Source: Curtobacterium sp. MCSS17_007 (GTDB lineage: Bacteria; Actinomycetota; Actinomycetes; Actinomycetales; Microbacteriaceae). Taken from it: 64,000 nucleotides of DNA. Location: positions 1,674,001 through 1,738,000 of the forward strand of contig NZ_CP126257.1 in NCBI RefSeq assembly GCF_003234175.2, read 5' to 3'. Within the stretch, counting starts at the first letter, position 1, and every line of letters begins with the position of its first letter. Shown here piece after piece: positions 44,913 to 57,555 of this stretch. Position numbers and translations under genes: made by a program. Under the pieces are notes generated by a model. The model saw only the letters and a list, made by a program, of their open reading frames with translations. It did no database searches and was not told the DNA's origin.

Positions 44913-44961
44913 CGGGCGAGATCTGTCATGTTCGGCATCGCCCGCCGACAGATCTCTCCCG
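44913..44961. repeat. Inverted repeat with GAGATCTGTC arms
   Basis: CGGGCGAGATCTGTC (44913-44927) and GACAGATCTCTCCCG (44947-44961) pair over 14 of 15 bases across a 19-base centre. It lies in the gene-free stretch 44863-45179 between pgl and rbpA, where I see no coding frame. AGATCT is rare in such GC-rich sequence, so the arms stand out. Role unknown. Confidence 0.45.
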
Positions 44962-45179
44962 CAAGACGAGTGACACACGGCGCGTCCGCCCGCTCGCCCT
45001 CGGAGCTCTTGGACGATGCGACCACCCGGTGGGCGGAGCAGACGGCTCGGAGCGCAGCGACGGTGTTGCGCGAACGAGCCGCACCTGGCCCGATCGACGT
45101 CGCGCGACGACGGATCGTGCCCACCCGGCGCACCGGCCGCGGCATGTCCCGCTCGTTCGACGCCGCGACCGCGTACGAC

Positions 45180-45214
45180 GAAGGCCCCTGCACCGGATCG
45201 GTGCAGGGGCCTTC
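45180..45214 (-). terminator. rbpA terminator
   Basis: Perfect 16-bp stem GAAGGCCCCTGCACCG/CGGTGCAGGGGCCTTC with a three-base loop, 12 bases past the rbpA stop. Confidence 0.8.
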
Positions 45215-45226
45215 GGACGTCTGGTG

Positions 45227-45586
45227 CTACTTCGCGGTACCGCGGCGCTGCCGGAGCTGCTGCAGCGCGTCCTCGAGGAGCTGCGCTGCCTCTTCCTCGG
45301 TGCGGCGCTCCTTCACGTACGCGAGGTGCGTCTTGTACGGCTCGGTCTTCGCGACGACGGGAGGGTTCTCCTTGTCACGACCGGCCGGGAGACCCGTGGA
45401 CGGCGAGTCGACCGTCTCCGGGATCTCGTCCTCCGGCAGGGTGGCGGAGAAGTACCGCACCACCTCGTTGCCGAGTGCGTCCCAGTACGAGACGGCCACG
45501 CGCTCCGCCTGGACGCCGCGGTCCTGCTCCCCCATCGGGCCCGCGCCGACGCGCGACCCTCGGATTGCACTGCCTCCGGTTGCCAT
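45227..45586 (-). CDS. rbpA: RNA polymerase-binding protein RbpA (119 aa)
   Basis: Actinobacterial factor that binds the housekeeping sigma factor and stabilises open promoter complexes. The N-terminal AIRGSRVGAGPMGE (7-20) and the sigma-interaction segment NPPVVAKTEPYKTHLAYVKERRTEEEA (74-100) identify it. The core domain is unusual: where many RbpA proteins have zinc ligands in WCANGHE and WDCPRCG, this one has WDALGNE (Asp36, Asn40) and VDSPSTG (Ser61, Ser64), so the metal site is lost. GGGAG lies eight bases before the ATG, over the end of secG, so the two form an operon. Confidence 0.93.
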   Translation of the reverse strand: MATGGSAIRGSRVGAGPMGEQDRGVQAERVAVSYWDALGNEVVRYFSATLPEDEIPETVDSPSTGLPAGRDKENPPVVAKTEPYKTHLAYVKERRTEEEAAQLLEDALQQLRQRRGTAK

Positions 45587-45589
45587 GGA

Positions 45590-45841
45590 TCAGCTCCCCG
45601 CCGTGAACTTGTTGATGAGACCGAGCACGATGATCGACACGATCCAGACCAGACCGAGGATCACCGTGATGCGGTTGAGGTTGCGCTCGGCGACGCCGGA
45701 CGCCCCGAGGTTGCTCGTCACGCCGCCGCCGAACATGTCGGAGAGACCGCCACCGCGGCCCTTGTGCAGGAGGATGAGGAGCGTGAGCAGGAGGCTCGTG
45801 ATCGCGAGCAGGACCTGCAGCACGACGGAGAGTATCGCCAC
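45590..45841 (-). CDS. secG: Preprotein translocase subunit SecG (83 aa)
   Basis: Auxiliary subunit of the SecYEG channel. Two membrane segments (about 3-24 and 60-77) flank the conserved LHKGRGGGLSDMFGGG loop. GTG at 45841 has AAAGG upstream. Lying between tpiA and rbpA it matches the usual actinobacterial order, but the tpiA terminator and its own TACACT box suggest separate transcription from the glycolysis genes. Confidence 0.95.
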   Translation of the reverse strand: MAILSVVLQVLLAITSLLLTLLILLHKGRGGGLSDMFGGGVTSNLGASGVAERNLNRITVILGLVWIVSIIVLGLINKFTAGS

Positions 45842-45871
45842 GACGTACCTTTCGTGTCAGTCAGCCATGCA

Positions 45872-45877
45872 AGTGTA
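45872..45877 (-). promoter_or_regulatory. Candidate -10 box of secG-rbpA
   Basis: TACACT on the minus strand about 30 bases before the secG GTG, downstream of the tpiA terminator. Confidence 0.4.
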
Positions 45878-45916
45878 CCGGGCTGTGTGGGCCACCGGAG
45901 CACCGGCACGGGCGTG

Positions 45917-45952
45917 GCTCAGGCCGGCCACGTCGACGCGGCCGGCCTGAGC
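45917..45952 (-). terminator. tpiA terminator
   Basis: Perfect 13-bp stem GCTCAGGCCGGCC/GGCCGGCCTGAGC around ten bases, eight bases past the tpiA stop. Confidence 0.7.
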
Positions 45953-45960
45953 GGGGTGGA

Positions 45961-46736
45961 TCAGAGTCCGACGTGCTGCCGGAAGCGCGCGATCGCCGCG
46001 AACTCCTGCACGTCGAGCGAGGCGCCACCGACGAGCGCGCCGTCGATGTCCGGCTCGCGGAGGAAGCCGGCGATGTTGCCCGACTTCACGGATCCGCCGT
46101 AGAGCACGCGCGTGGCCGCGGCGGTTTCGTCGCCCCAGGCTGCTGCGATCGCACGACGGAGGGCCGCGCAGTCGTCCTGCGCCTGCTCGGGCGTGGCTGC
46201 CTGGCCGGAGCCGATGGCCCAGACCGGCTCGTACGCCACGACGATCTCGGACGGCTTCACTGCGTCGAGGACCACCCGGAGCTGCTCGACCGGGACGACG
46301 CCCGCTCCGCGCTGCTCGCGCTCCTCGCCGGTCTCGCCGACGCAGACGACGGGCACGAGGCCGTGCTTGACGGCTGCGGCGGTCTTCGCGGCGACGACCT
46401 CGTCGGTCTCGCCGTGCATCGTGCGACGCTCGGAGTGCCCGACGATGACGTACTGCGCGTCGAGTGCGGCGAGGAAGGCTCCCGAGACGTCACCGGTGTA
46501 GGCACCGGAGTCGTACTGCGAGAGGTCCTGGGCGCCGAACCGGATGGACAGCTTGTCCGCCGAGATGAGCGTCTGCACGCTGCGGAGGTCGGTGAAGGGC
46601 GGGAACACCGCGACCTCGACGTCGTCGTGGTCGTGGCGGGCGTCCTTCAGCGTCCACGCGAGCTTCTGCACGGTGGCGATGGCCTGGAGGTGGTCCAGGT
46701 TCATCTTCCAATTGCCCGCGATGAACGGGGTGCGGC

Positions 46737-46740
<4 letters not shown>
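45961..46740 (-). CDS. tpiA: Triosephosphate isomerase (259 aa)
   Basis: Interconverts dihydroxyacetone phosphate and glyceraldehyde-3-phosphate. Catalytic Lys12 lies in AGNWKMN, His102 in IVGHSERR and Glu171 in [12 protein letters not shown]; the phosphate loop is [11 protein letters not shown]. The ATG at 46740 overlaps the pgk stop by four bases, and an in-frame GTG nine bases further up is less likely because it would extend past the conserved start. Last gene of gap-pgk-tpiA. Confidence 0.97.
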
Positions 46741-50199
<3,459 letters not shown>

Positions 50200-50274
50200 A
50201 GCATCATTCCTAACGTTTTCTCTGGTGGGGTCCGCGGCCCCGGCGCACGTCGTGTGGAGCGGCCGGAGGAACGG

Positions 50275-51288
50275 TCACTCCCGGCCGAGATCTCGGTTCT
50301 TCACACGCACGGCGACGTCGGACATCCCGCGGAGGAGGTTCGCCAACTCGGCGACGACGGCGACCGAGCGGTGCTTGCCGCCGGTACAGCCGATGGCGAT
50401 CGTAGCGTGTCTTTTGTTCTCGCGCTGGTAGCCGGCCAGCACGGGCTCGAGCACGGCGGCGTAGCGCTCCACGAAGGAGCGGGCGCCGGGCTGCGCCAGC
50501 ACGTACTCGGAGACGGGGGCGTCGAGGCCCGTGTGCGGCCGGAGTTCCGGCACCCAGTAGGGGTTCGGGATGAAGCGGACGTCGGCCACCATGTCGGCGT
50601 CCGCGGGCAGTCCGTACTTGAACCCGAAGCTCATCAGCGTGACCTGCACACCGACGAAGTGGTCGTCCGCGAAACGCTCGGTCACGGTGTTCGCGAGCTG
50701 GTGGATGTTGAGGTCCGAAGTGTCGATGACGACGTCGGAGGCCTCGCGGAGGCCCGAGAGACGCGACCGCTCGAGGCCGATGCCGTCGAGCAGGGTGCCG
50801 TCGCCCTGGAGCGGGTGCGGACGGCGGACCTGCTCGAAGCGGCGCACCAGAACGGCGTCCGTGGCCTCGAGGAACAGCACCCGCACCCGAGCCGAGGTGC
50901 TCGCGCGGACCTGCTCGACCGCCTGCTCCGGATCGGTGAAGAACCGACCGCCGCGGACGTCCACCACCGTGGCGATCTTCGGGATCTTCTCCCCCGCACG
51001 GTCCGCGAGCTCGGTGAGCGGGCCGAGCATCTGCGTCGGCAGGTTGTCCACCACGTACCAGCCGAGGTCCTCGAGGGCCTTGCCGACGGTCGACCGGCCC
51101 GCACCCGACATGCCGGTGACGATGAGGATGTCGTGCTGCTGCGACGCCGACGTCGTCACGCCGTGCGCACGGTCGTCTGTGGTGTGCGGGTCGCCCGCGT
51201 GCGGGTCGCCCGCGGACGTGTCGTGGGCGCGGTCGTCGTCGCGGGCGCGGTCGTCGTCGCGGGCGTGGTCGTCGCTCGTGTCGCTCAT
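50275..51288 (-). CDS. rapZ: RNase adapter RapZ/YvcJ-family GTPase or nucleotide-binding protein (337 aa)
   Basis: P-loop protein: Walker A VTGMSGAGRST, then LEDLGWYVVDNLPTQML, FLEATDAVLVRRFEQVRRPHPL and the C-terminal IAIGCTGGKHRSVAV of the RapZ family. The first about 43 residues from the ATG at 51288 are extra and made of short repeats (DDDRAR, AGDPH). An alternative GTG at 51159 would remove them and give 294 residues, nearer the usual family length. The repeats keep frame, and GGAG lies upstream of 51288, so I keep the longer start with reserve. Confidence 0.9.
   Translation of the reverse strand: MSDTSDDHARDDDRARDDDRAHDTSAGDPHAGDPHTTDDRAHGVTTSASQQHDILIVTGMSGAGRSTVGKALEDLGWYVVDNLPTQMLGPLTELADRAGEKIPKIATVVDVRGGRFFTDPEQAVEQVRASTSARVRVLFLEATDAVLVRRFEQVRRPHPLQGDGTLLDGIGLERSRLSGLREASDVVIDTSDLNIHQLANTVTERFADDHFVGVQVTLMSFGFKYGLPADADMVADVRFIPNPYWVPELRPHTGLDAPVSEYVLAQPGARSFVERYAAVLEPVLAGYQRENKRHATIAIGCTGGKHRSVAVVAELANLLRGMSDVAVRVKNRDLGRE
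51184..51274. repeat. Tandem repeats at the 5' end of rapZ
   Basis: Three near-identical 18-bp units TCGCGGGCGCGGTCGTCG (51221-51274) and two exact 15-bp units GTGCGGGTCGCCCGC (51184-51213). Both lengths are multiples of three, so copy changes would keep the reading frame. Confidence 0.75.
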
Positions 51289-51431
51289 GTGTGGGAGGGC
51301 TCCGTCGTGGCGGCCCGGGCCAGGGCCCGGGGAGGTCTCGGCTGCGCGTCCAGGCTACCGTCCGCGTGCGAGCCCGGGCCGGGCCGGACGCAGCCCCGGG
51401 CGGCCGCGTCCGGCACCGTGCTCGGCCGGCG

Positions 51432-53543
51432 TCACAGCGGTCGCTGCGGCCCGTCGTCGGTCACGTCGGGGACCCGGACCGGCCCGTCGGCTCGGACCGA
51501 CCCATCGGCGCGGACCGACCCGTCGGCGCGGACCGACGCGTCGGCGCGGACCGACGCGTCGGCGTGGACGGGCGAGGAGGTCGTGCCCGTCGCCTCGGTC
51601 GGACTGGCCGCACTCGTCGGGCTCGCCGCACTCGCCGTCAGGGCGCTGCGGGGCGCCTGCGCCAGCTTGTCCACCACGGCGGCCGCGGTCGTCGGTCCGA
51701 CGCCGTTCACCTCGGCGATCTGCTCCGCCGTGGCATCGCGCAGTCGCGCCACCGACCCGAAGTGCTTGAGCAGTGCGTTCACCCGCGACGGCCCGAGCCC
51801 GGGGATCTCCGACAGCTGCGACCGGACGTCACGCTTCCGCCGCGTCCGCTGGTGGGTGATGGCGAACCGGTGTGCCTCGTCACGGATCCGCTGGATGAGG
51901 AACAGTGCCTCCGAGTTCCGCGGCATGATCACCGGGAAGTCGTCGTCCGGCAACCAGAGCTCCTCGAGTCGCTTCGCGATCCCGACGAGGGCGATGTCGT
52001 GCACGCCGGCCTCGTCCATGGCCCGCTTCGCCGCCTGCACCTGCGGCTGCCCGCCGTCGACGATGAGGAGCTGCGGACGGTAGGCGAAGCGCTTCGTGGG
52101 CTTCGTGCCCTCGACCACGTCGTCGCTCGTGGCGTCCGGTACGTCCGGCACCGTCGCGTCCTCGTCGAGCCGGGCGAGCCGCCGCGACAGCACCTGGTAC
52201 ATGCTGTCGGTGTCGTCCGTCGTCTCGGCGATCGTGTAGCGGCGGTACTGGTCCTTGCGGGGCAGTCCGTCCTCGAACACGACCATCGACGCGACCACGT
52301 TCGTGCCCTGCAGGTGCGAGATGTCGTAGCACTCCATGCGCAGCGGCGCCTCGGTCATTCCCAGGGCGTCCTGGATGTCCGCGAGCGCGGCCGAACGGGT
52401 CGTGTAGTCGGCGCTGCGCTTCGTCTTGTAGAGCATGAGCGCCTGCGCGGCGTTCTGTGCCGCGGTGCGCGCGAGCCCGGCACGGTCACCGCGCTGCGCG
52501 GTGCTGAGCTTCGTGCCGCGACCGCCACGGCGCTCGCTCAGCCACTGCTGCAGCGCGTCGGCGTCCTCGGGCAGCTCGGGCACGACGACCTCGCGCGGGA
52601 CGTCGTCGCTCGTCGCGTACTGCCCCTGGACGATCTGCTCGACGAGGTCGCCCGTGCTGATGTCGAGCTCCTTGTCGACCACCCACCCCCGGACACCACG
52701 GATGCGGCCGCCGCGGACGGAGAACAGCTGCACGGCGGCAGCGAGCTCGTCCTCGGCGACGCCGAACAGGTCGAGGTCGACGGAGTCGCGGAGGACGACG
52801 GCCGACTTCTCGAGGACGGCCTCGAGCGCGCCGACCTGGTCGCGGTACCGCGCGGCCTGCTCGTACTGCATGGCATCGGCGGACGCCGCCATCCGCTGGC
52901 GCAGCTCGGTGATCACCCGGCGGTCGTAGCTCGACATGAAACGGACGAACTGCTCGACGATCGCCCGGTGCTCGGCGATCGTGACCTTCTGCGAGCAGGG
53001 CCCGCCGCACTTGCCGATCTGCCCCGGGAAGCACGGCTTGCCGGTCTGCATCGCCTTCTTGTACGACGAGTCCGAGCAGGTGCGGATCGGGAACACCTTG
53101 ATCATCAGGTCGATGGTGTCGTGCACCGCCCAGATCTTCGGGTAGGGCCCGAAGTACTTCGCGCCCTTGATCTTCCGGTTCCTCGTCACCATCACCCGCG
53201 GCGACTCCTCGCCCAGGGTGATCGCCATGTACGGGTACGACTTGTCGTCCCGGAACTTGACGTTGAACGGCGGATCGAACTCCTTGATCCACGTGTACTC
53301 GAGCTGGAGTGCCTCGATCTCGGAGCCGACGGTGGTCCACTCGACGCTGCGCGCCGTGAGCACCATGCGCCGGGTGCGCTCGTGCAACGTCGGCAGCGGA
53401 GCGAAGTAGTTGCTGAGACGGGCGCGGAGGTTCTTCGCCTTGCCGACGTAGAGTACCCGACCGGCCTCGTCACGCCACCGGTAGACCCCCGGGTCGGTCG
53501 GGATCTCACTCGCCTTCGGCCGCCAGGAGACGGTGTTCGCCAC
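51432..53543 (-). CDS. uvrC: Excinuclease ABC subunit C (703 aa)
   Basis: Nuclease that cuts on both sides of bulky DNA lesions. The N-terminal GIY-YIG domain is [31 protein letters not shown], the UVR motif lies around [21 protein letters not shown], the RNase H-like domain includes [13 protein letters not shown] and [10 protein letters not shown], and HhH motifs are in [18 protein letters not shown]. The family usually ends soon after the HhH. Here a tail of about 75 residues follows, Ala/Ser/Thr-rich and then repeated SVRADG. The GTG follows the uvrA TAG directly, so the two are coupled. Confidence 0.96.
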   Translation of the reverse strand: MANTVSWRPKASEIPTDPGVYRWRDEAGRVLYVGKAKNLRARLSNYFAPLPTLHERTRRMVLTARSVEWTTVGSEIEALQLEYTWIKEFDPPFNVKFRDDKSYPYMAITLGEESPRVMVTRNRKIKGAKYFGPYPKIWAVHDTIDLMIKVFPIRTCSDSSYKKAMQTGKPCFPGQIGKCGGPCSQKVTIAEHRAIVEQFVRFMSSYDRRVITELRQRMAASADAMQYEQAARYRDQVGALEAVLEKSAVVLRDSVDLDLFGVAEDELAAAVQLFSVRGGRIRGVRGWVVDKELDISTGDLVEQIVQGQYATSDDVPREVVVPELPEDADALQQWLSERRGGRGTKLSTAQRGDRAGLARTAAQNAAQALMLYKTKRSADYTTRSAALADIQDALGMTEAPLRMECYDISHLQGTNVVASMVVFEDGLPRKDQYRRYTIAETTDDTDSMYQVLSRRLARLDEDATVPDVPDATSDDVVEGTKPTKRFAYRPQLLIVDGGQPQVQAAKRAMDEAGVHDIALVGIAKRLEELWLPDDDFPVIMPRNSEALFLIQRIRDEAHRFAITHQRTRRKRDVRSQLSEIPGLGPSRVNALLKHFGSVARLRDATAEQIAEVNGVGPTTAAAVVDKLAQAPRSALTASAASPTSAASPTEATGTTSSPVHADASVRADASVRADGSVRADGSVRADGPVRVPDVTDDGPQRPL
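51487..51576. repeat. Tandem 18-bp repeats in the 3' end of uvrC
   Basis: Five units of the type TCGGCGCGGACCGACCCG, the middle three nearly identical and the last partly decayed, coding in frame for repeated [12 protein letters not shown] hexapeptides on the minus strand. Confidence 0.8.
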
Positions 53544-56500
53544 CTAGCGCGCACCCGCCTTCTGCTTGCTCTGCTGCTTGCCCTGGTGCTGCTGCGTGGC
53601 CTGACGCGCGCCGACCGCCTGTTCCTTGCCGACACGGGCGTCCTGCGCATCGAAGATCTCGCGCAGGAAGACGCCGGTGTGGCTCTCGGGCACGTCGGCC
53701 ACGTGTTCCGGGGTGCCGACGGCCAGGACGGTCCCGCCGCCGGCGCCGCCCTCGGGCCCCATGTCCACCAGCCAGTCGGCCGACTTGATCACGTCGAGGT
53801 TGTGCTCGATGGTGATCACCGTGTTGCCCTTGTCGACCAGGCTCTGCAGCACGAGGAGCAGCTTGCGGACGTCCTCGAAGTGCAGCCCCGTCGTCGGCTC
53901 GTCGAGCACGTACACGGTGCGACCGTTCGACCGGCGCTGGAGCTCGGTGGCGAGCTTCACACGCTGTGCTTCACCACCCGACAGCGTCGTCGCACTCTGG
54001 CCGAGCCGGACGTAGCCCAGGCCGACGTCGACGAGGGTCGCCATGTAGCGGTGGATCGCGGAGATCGGCTCGAAGAACTCGGCCGCCTCGCTGATCGGCA
54101 TGTCCAGGACCTCGGAGATGTCCTTGCCCTTGTAGTGCACCTGCAGCGTCTCACGGTTGTACCGTGCCCCGCCGCAGACCTCGCACGCGACGTAGACGTC
54201 GGGCAGGAAGTTCATCTCGATCTTGATGGTGCCGTCACCCGAGCAGTTCTCGCAGCGGCCGCCCTTGACGTTGAAGCTGAAGCGCCCGGGCTGGTACCCG
54301 CGCGCCTTCGCCTCTGGGGTCTCGGCGAAGAGCTGCCGGATACGGTCGAAGACGCCCGTGTAGGTCGCCGGGTTCGACCGCGGGGTGCGACCGATCGGTG
54401 CCTGGTCGACGTGCACGACCTTGTCGAGCTGGTCGAGACCCTTGACACGCGTGTGCTTGCCGGCGATGTGCCGTGCGCCGTTGAGCTGGTTGGCGAGCAC
54501 CTTGTACAGGATGTCGTTCACCAGGGTGGACTTGCCGGAGCCACTGACGCCGGTGACGGCGGTGAAGACGCCGAGCGGGAAGTCGACGTCGACCTGCTTG
54601 AGGTTGTTCGCCCGGGCACCCTGCACGCTGATGACGCGCTTCGGGTTGATCTTCCGACGCTCCTTCGGCACCTCGATCGCACGTCGACCCGCCAGGTAGT
54701 CGCCCGTGACCGACTCGCGGTTCGCGATGATCCCCTCGTACGAGCCCGAGTGGACGACCTTGCCGCCGTTCACGCCGGCGCCCGGTCCGATGTCGACGAC
54801 CCAGTCGGCCGTGCGGATCGTGTCCTCGTCGTGCTCGACGACGATGAGCGTGTTGCCGAGGTCCTTGAGCTTGACGAGCGTGTCGATGAGCCGCCGGTTG
54901 TCGCGCTGGTGCAGACCGATGCTCGGCTCGTCGAGGACGTAGAGCACGCCCGTCAGGCCCGATCCGATCTGCGTCGCGAGCCGGATGCGCTGCGCCTCGC
55001 CACCGGAGAGGCCACCCGCACCACGCGCGAGCGTGAGGTAGTTCAGCCCGACCTCGAGCAGGAACTCGAGACGCGCCCGGATCTCGCGGAGGACCGCGGC
55101 GGCGATGTGGGCCTCGCGCTCCGTGAGCGTGAGGGACTCCATGAAGCCGTAGGCCTGGTCGAGGGACATGTCGGTGACGTCCGCGATGCTGCGGCCGTCG
55201 ACCGTCACGGCCAGGACCTCGGGCTTGAGGCGGGTGCCGTCGCAGACGGGGCACGGCACTTCGCGCAGGTACCCCTGGAAGCGCTGGCGCTGCGAGTCCG
55301 ACTCGGCCTCGGCGAACTTGCGCTCGATGTAGGGCATGACACCCTCGAACCCGCTCGTGTAGCGCATCTCACGACCGAACCGGTTCTTCCACGACACGGA
55401 GACCTGGAAGTCCTTGCCGGTCAGGATCGCCGCCTGGACCGACGGGTCGAGCTGGTTCCACGGGGTGTCGAGGCTGAACCCGAGGTCCTTGCCGAGACCC
55501 GCGAGGAGCTTCTCGAAGTAGGAGTACAGGCCGCTCGTCCCCGTCCAGGGCAGCAGGACGCCATCACGCAACGATGCCTCGGGGTCGCCGAGCACGAGGT
55601 CCGGGTCGACCGACATGCGGGTGCCGAGACCGGAGCACTCGGGGCAGGCGCCGAAGGGCGCGTTGAACGAGAAGGTGCGAGGCTCGATCTCGGTGAGCGC
55701 GAGCGGGTGGTTGTTCGGGCAGGACAGGTTCTCGGAGTACGTGCGGACGGCTCCGGGCCCCTCGTGGTCGACCAGGTCGATCGCCACGGTGCCGTTCGTC
55801 AGCCGCAGCGCCGTCTCGAGCGAGTCGGTCAGGCGCCCGAGGATGTCCTCGTTCGCCACGAGACGGTCCACGATGACCGAGATGTCGTGCTTGACCTGCT
55901 TCTTCAGCTTGGGCGGGTCGCTCAGCTGGATCCGCTCGCCGTCGACGATCGCGCGAGCGTACCCGGACGCCGCGAGCTCCTGGAAGAGGTCGACGAACTC
56001 GCCCTTCTTCTTCGACACGACCGGAGCGAGCACCTGGAAGCGCGTACCGGACTCGAACTCCATGAGCTGGTCGGCGATCTGCTGCACGCTCTGCTTGCTG
56101 ATGACCTCACCGCAGACGGGGCAGTGCGGGACGCCGATGCGTGCCCAGAGCAGGCGCATGTAGTCGTAGACCTCGGTGATGGTGCCGACGGTCGACCGGG
56201 GGTTGCGGTTGGTGGACTTCTGGTCGATCGACACCGCGGGCGACAGGCCCTCGATGAAGTCGACGTCCGGGCGGTCCACCTGGCCGAGGAACTGCCGTGC
56301 GTAGGCGGACAGCGACTCGACGTAGCGGCGCTGCCCCTCGGCGAAGATCGTGTCGAACGCCAGCGAGGACTTGCCCGACCCGGAGAGCCCGGTGAAGACG
56401 ACGAGCGAGTCCCGCGGGATCTCGAGGTCGACGTCGCGGAGGTTGTGGACGCGGGCACCGCGGACGCTGAGCGTCGAGGTGCTGTGCGGTGCCGTCCCAC

Positions 56501-56579
56501 CGGGGATGTGGAGGTCAGCAGGCTCGCCGAAGGCGTTCCGGCCAGGGGTCGCGGTACCGCGGTCAGAGGTGATGGTCAT
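53544..56579 (-). CDS. uvrA: Excinuclease ABC subunit A (1011 aa)
   Basis: DNA damage-sensing ATPase. The first Walker A is [16 protein letters not shown], a zinc module is CPVCGEV and [12 protein letters not shown], the C-terminal ATPase has [14 protein letters not shown], a zinc finger around [29 protein letters not shown], and [15 protein letters not shown] with [15 protein letters not shown]. The last about 40 residues are Gln/Lys-rich. ATG at 56579 lies 20 residues before the usual start and is preceded by TAGAAT eight bases upstream. No LexA-type palindrome is visible. Confidence 0.97.
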   Translation of the reverse strand: MTITSDRGTATPGRNAFGEPADLHIPGGTAPHSTSTLSVRGARVHNLRDVDLEIPRDSLVVFTGLSGSGKSSLAFDTIFAEGQRRYVESLSAYARQFLGQVDRPDVDFIEGLSPAVSIDQKSTNRNPRSTVGTITEVYDYMRLLWARIGVPHCPVCGEVISKQSVQQIADQLMEFESGTRFQVLAPVVSKKKGEFVDLFQELAASGYARAIVDGERIQLSDPPKLKKQVKHDISVIVDRLVANEDILGRLTDSLETALRLTNGTVAIDLVDHEGPGAVRTYSENLSCPNNHPLALTEIEPRTFSFNAPFGACPECSGLGTRMSVDPDLVLGDPEASLRDGVLLPWTGTSGLYSYFEKLLAGLGKDLGFSLDTPWNQLDPSVQAAILTGKDFQVSVSWKNRFGREMRYTSGFEGVMPYIERKFAEAESDSQRQRFQGYLREVPCPVCDGTRLKPEVLAVTVDGRSIADVTDMSLDQAYGFMESLTLTEREAHIAAAVLREIRARLEFLLEVGLNYLTLARGAGGLSGGEAQRIRLATQIGSGLTGVLYVLDEPSIGLHQRDNRRLIDTLVKLKDLGNTLIVVEHDEDTIRTADWVVDIGPGAGVNGGKVVHSGSYEGIIANRESVTGDYLAGRRAIEVPKERRKINPKRVISVQGARANNLKQVDVDFPLGVFTAVTGVSGSGKSTLVNDILYKVLANQLNGARHIAGKHTRVKGLDQLDKVVHVDQAPIGRTPRSNPATYTGVFDRIRQLFAETPEAKARGYQPGRFSFNVKGGRCENCSGDGTIKIEMNFLPDVYVACEVCGGARYNRETLQVHYKGKDISEVLDMPISEAAEFFEPISAIHRYMATLVDVGLGYVRLGQSATTLSGGEAQRVKLATELQRRSNGRTVYVLDEPTTGLHFEDVRKLLLVLQSLVDKGNTVITIEHNLDVIKSADWLVDMGPEGGAGGGTVLAVGTPEHVADVPESHTGVFLREIFDAQDARVGKEQAVGARQATQQHQGKQQSKQKAGAR

Positions 56580-56587
56580 CGCAGATG

Positions 56588-56593
56588 ATTCTA
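56588..56593 (-). promoter_or_regulatory. -10 box of uvrA
   Basis: TAGAAT on the minus strand, eight bases before the uvrA ATG, 36 bases after the SDR stop. Confidence 0.45.
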
Positions 56594-56628
56594 CGAAGCG
56601 GGACCGACATCCGTCCGGGCGTGGCGCC

Positions 56629-57555
56629 TCACCCGAGTGCGTCGAGAGCGAACGCGATCCCGGTGGCCCGCTCGCTCGCGGTCCAGAGACGGGCCGCGGC
56701 GTTGCGGTCGTGCGCACGGGGACGTGCCGGTACCAGCGCCGCAGGGCCGACGAACTGGAACGGGCCGCCCGGACCCCAGTACTCCCCCGACCGGACGTCG
56801 TCGCCGGCGACGGCGTGCACGAGCGGCCAGGCCCCGGCGTCCTTGCCCTGCGCGACCCATCCCGCTCCGGCACGCATCCACGCCGGCTCCGAGCGGGTCG
56901 GCGCGATGTCGGGTCGCGGCGGCGCCGCCGCGTCGAGCGCGAGCCCGGGGTGGGCGACGATGCTGCGGACGCGGGAGCCGGCGTCGCCCAGGCGCTGCGC
57001 GAGCTCGAAGCCGAACAGCATCACCGCGAGCTTGCTCCTGGCGTACTGCCGGTGTCCCTCGTACCGTCCGACCGCGAGCGGGTCCGACCGGTCGAGCGTC
57101 GCGAACCGGTGCGCGATGGAGCCGAGGTGTACGACGCGACCGACTTCCTGGTCGAGCGCCGGCAGTGCGAGTGCCGTCCACGCGAAGTGTCCGAGGTGGT
57201 TCGTCCCCACCTGGAGCTCGAAGCCCTGCGCGGTGTCCTGCCGTGCGGCCGACCCCACGACACCCGCGTTGTTGAGGAGCGCGTGCACGGGACCGAACCC
57301 GGCCAGGGCCCGTGCCGCGGAGCGCACGCTCTCCAGGTCCGCCAGGTCGAGGTGCAGGTGCGCCAGGTCGGCGCCGTCGACGTGCTTCCGGATGCTGCGT
57401 TCGGCGGCAGCGCCGCGCTCCGCGTTCCGCGTTCCGAGGACGACGCGGTACCCCCGAGCAGCGAGCTGCTCGGCCGCGTGGTACCCGAGGCCGGCGCTCG
57501 CGCCGGTGACGACGACCGTGCGCGGCTCCGTCACACGACGAGCGTCAGCGGACAT
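56629..57555 (-). CDS. SDR-family oxidoreductase, retinol/protochlorophyllide reductase-like (308 aa)
   Basis: NAD(P)-binding [14 protein letters not shown] at the N-terminus, NNAG motif [10 protein letters not shown], the catalytic Ser in [10 protein letters not shown] and the YARSK motif with Tyr and Lys. Length and motifs match the RDH/POR-like SDR group; the substrate is unknown. The ATG at 57555 lies inside the end of uvrB (11-base overlap), so it is translated with uvrB although no repair function is known for it. Confidence 0.88.
   Translation of the reverse strand: MSADARRVTEPRTVVVTGASAGLGYHAAEQLAARGYRVVLGTRNAERGAAAERSIRKHVDGADLAHLHLDLADLESVRSAARALAGFGPVHALLNNAGVVGSAARQDTAQGFELQVGTNHLGHFAWTALALPALDQEVGRVVHLGSIAHRFATLDRSDPLAVGRYEGHRQYARSKLAVMLFGFELAQRLGDAGSRVRSIVAHPGLALDAAAPPRPDIAPTRSEPAWMRAGAGWVAQGKDAGAWPLVHAVAGDDVRSGEYWGPGGPFQFVGPAALVPARPRAHDRNAAARLWTASERATGIAFALDALG

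Noticed and set aside
51291..56588. A 1765-codon open frame on the plus strand antisense to uvrC and uvrA
   Set aside because: Its composition (Arg, Leu, Asp, Val, His) is the mirror of GC-rich codons of the real genes on the other strand; no motifs, and uvrA and uvrC are unambiguous.
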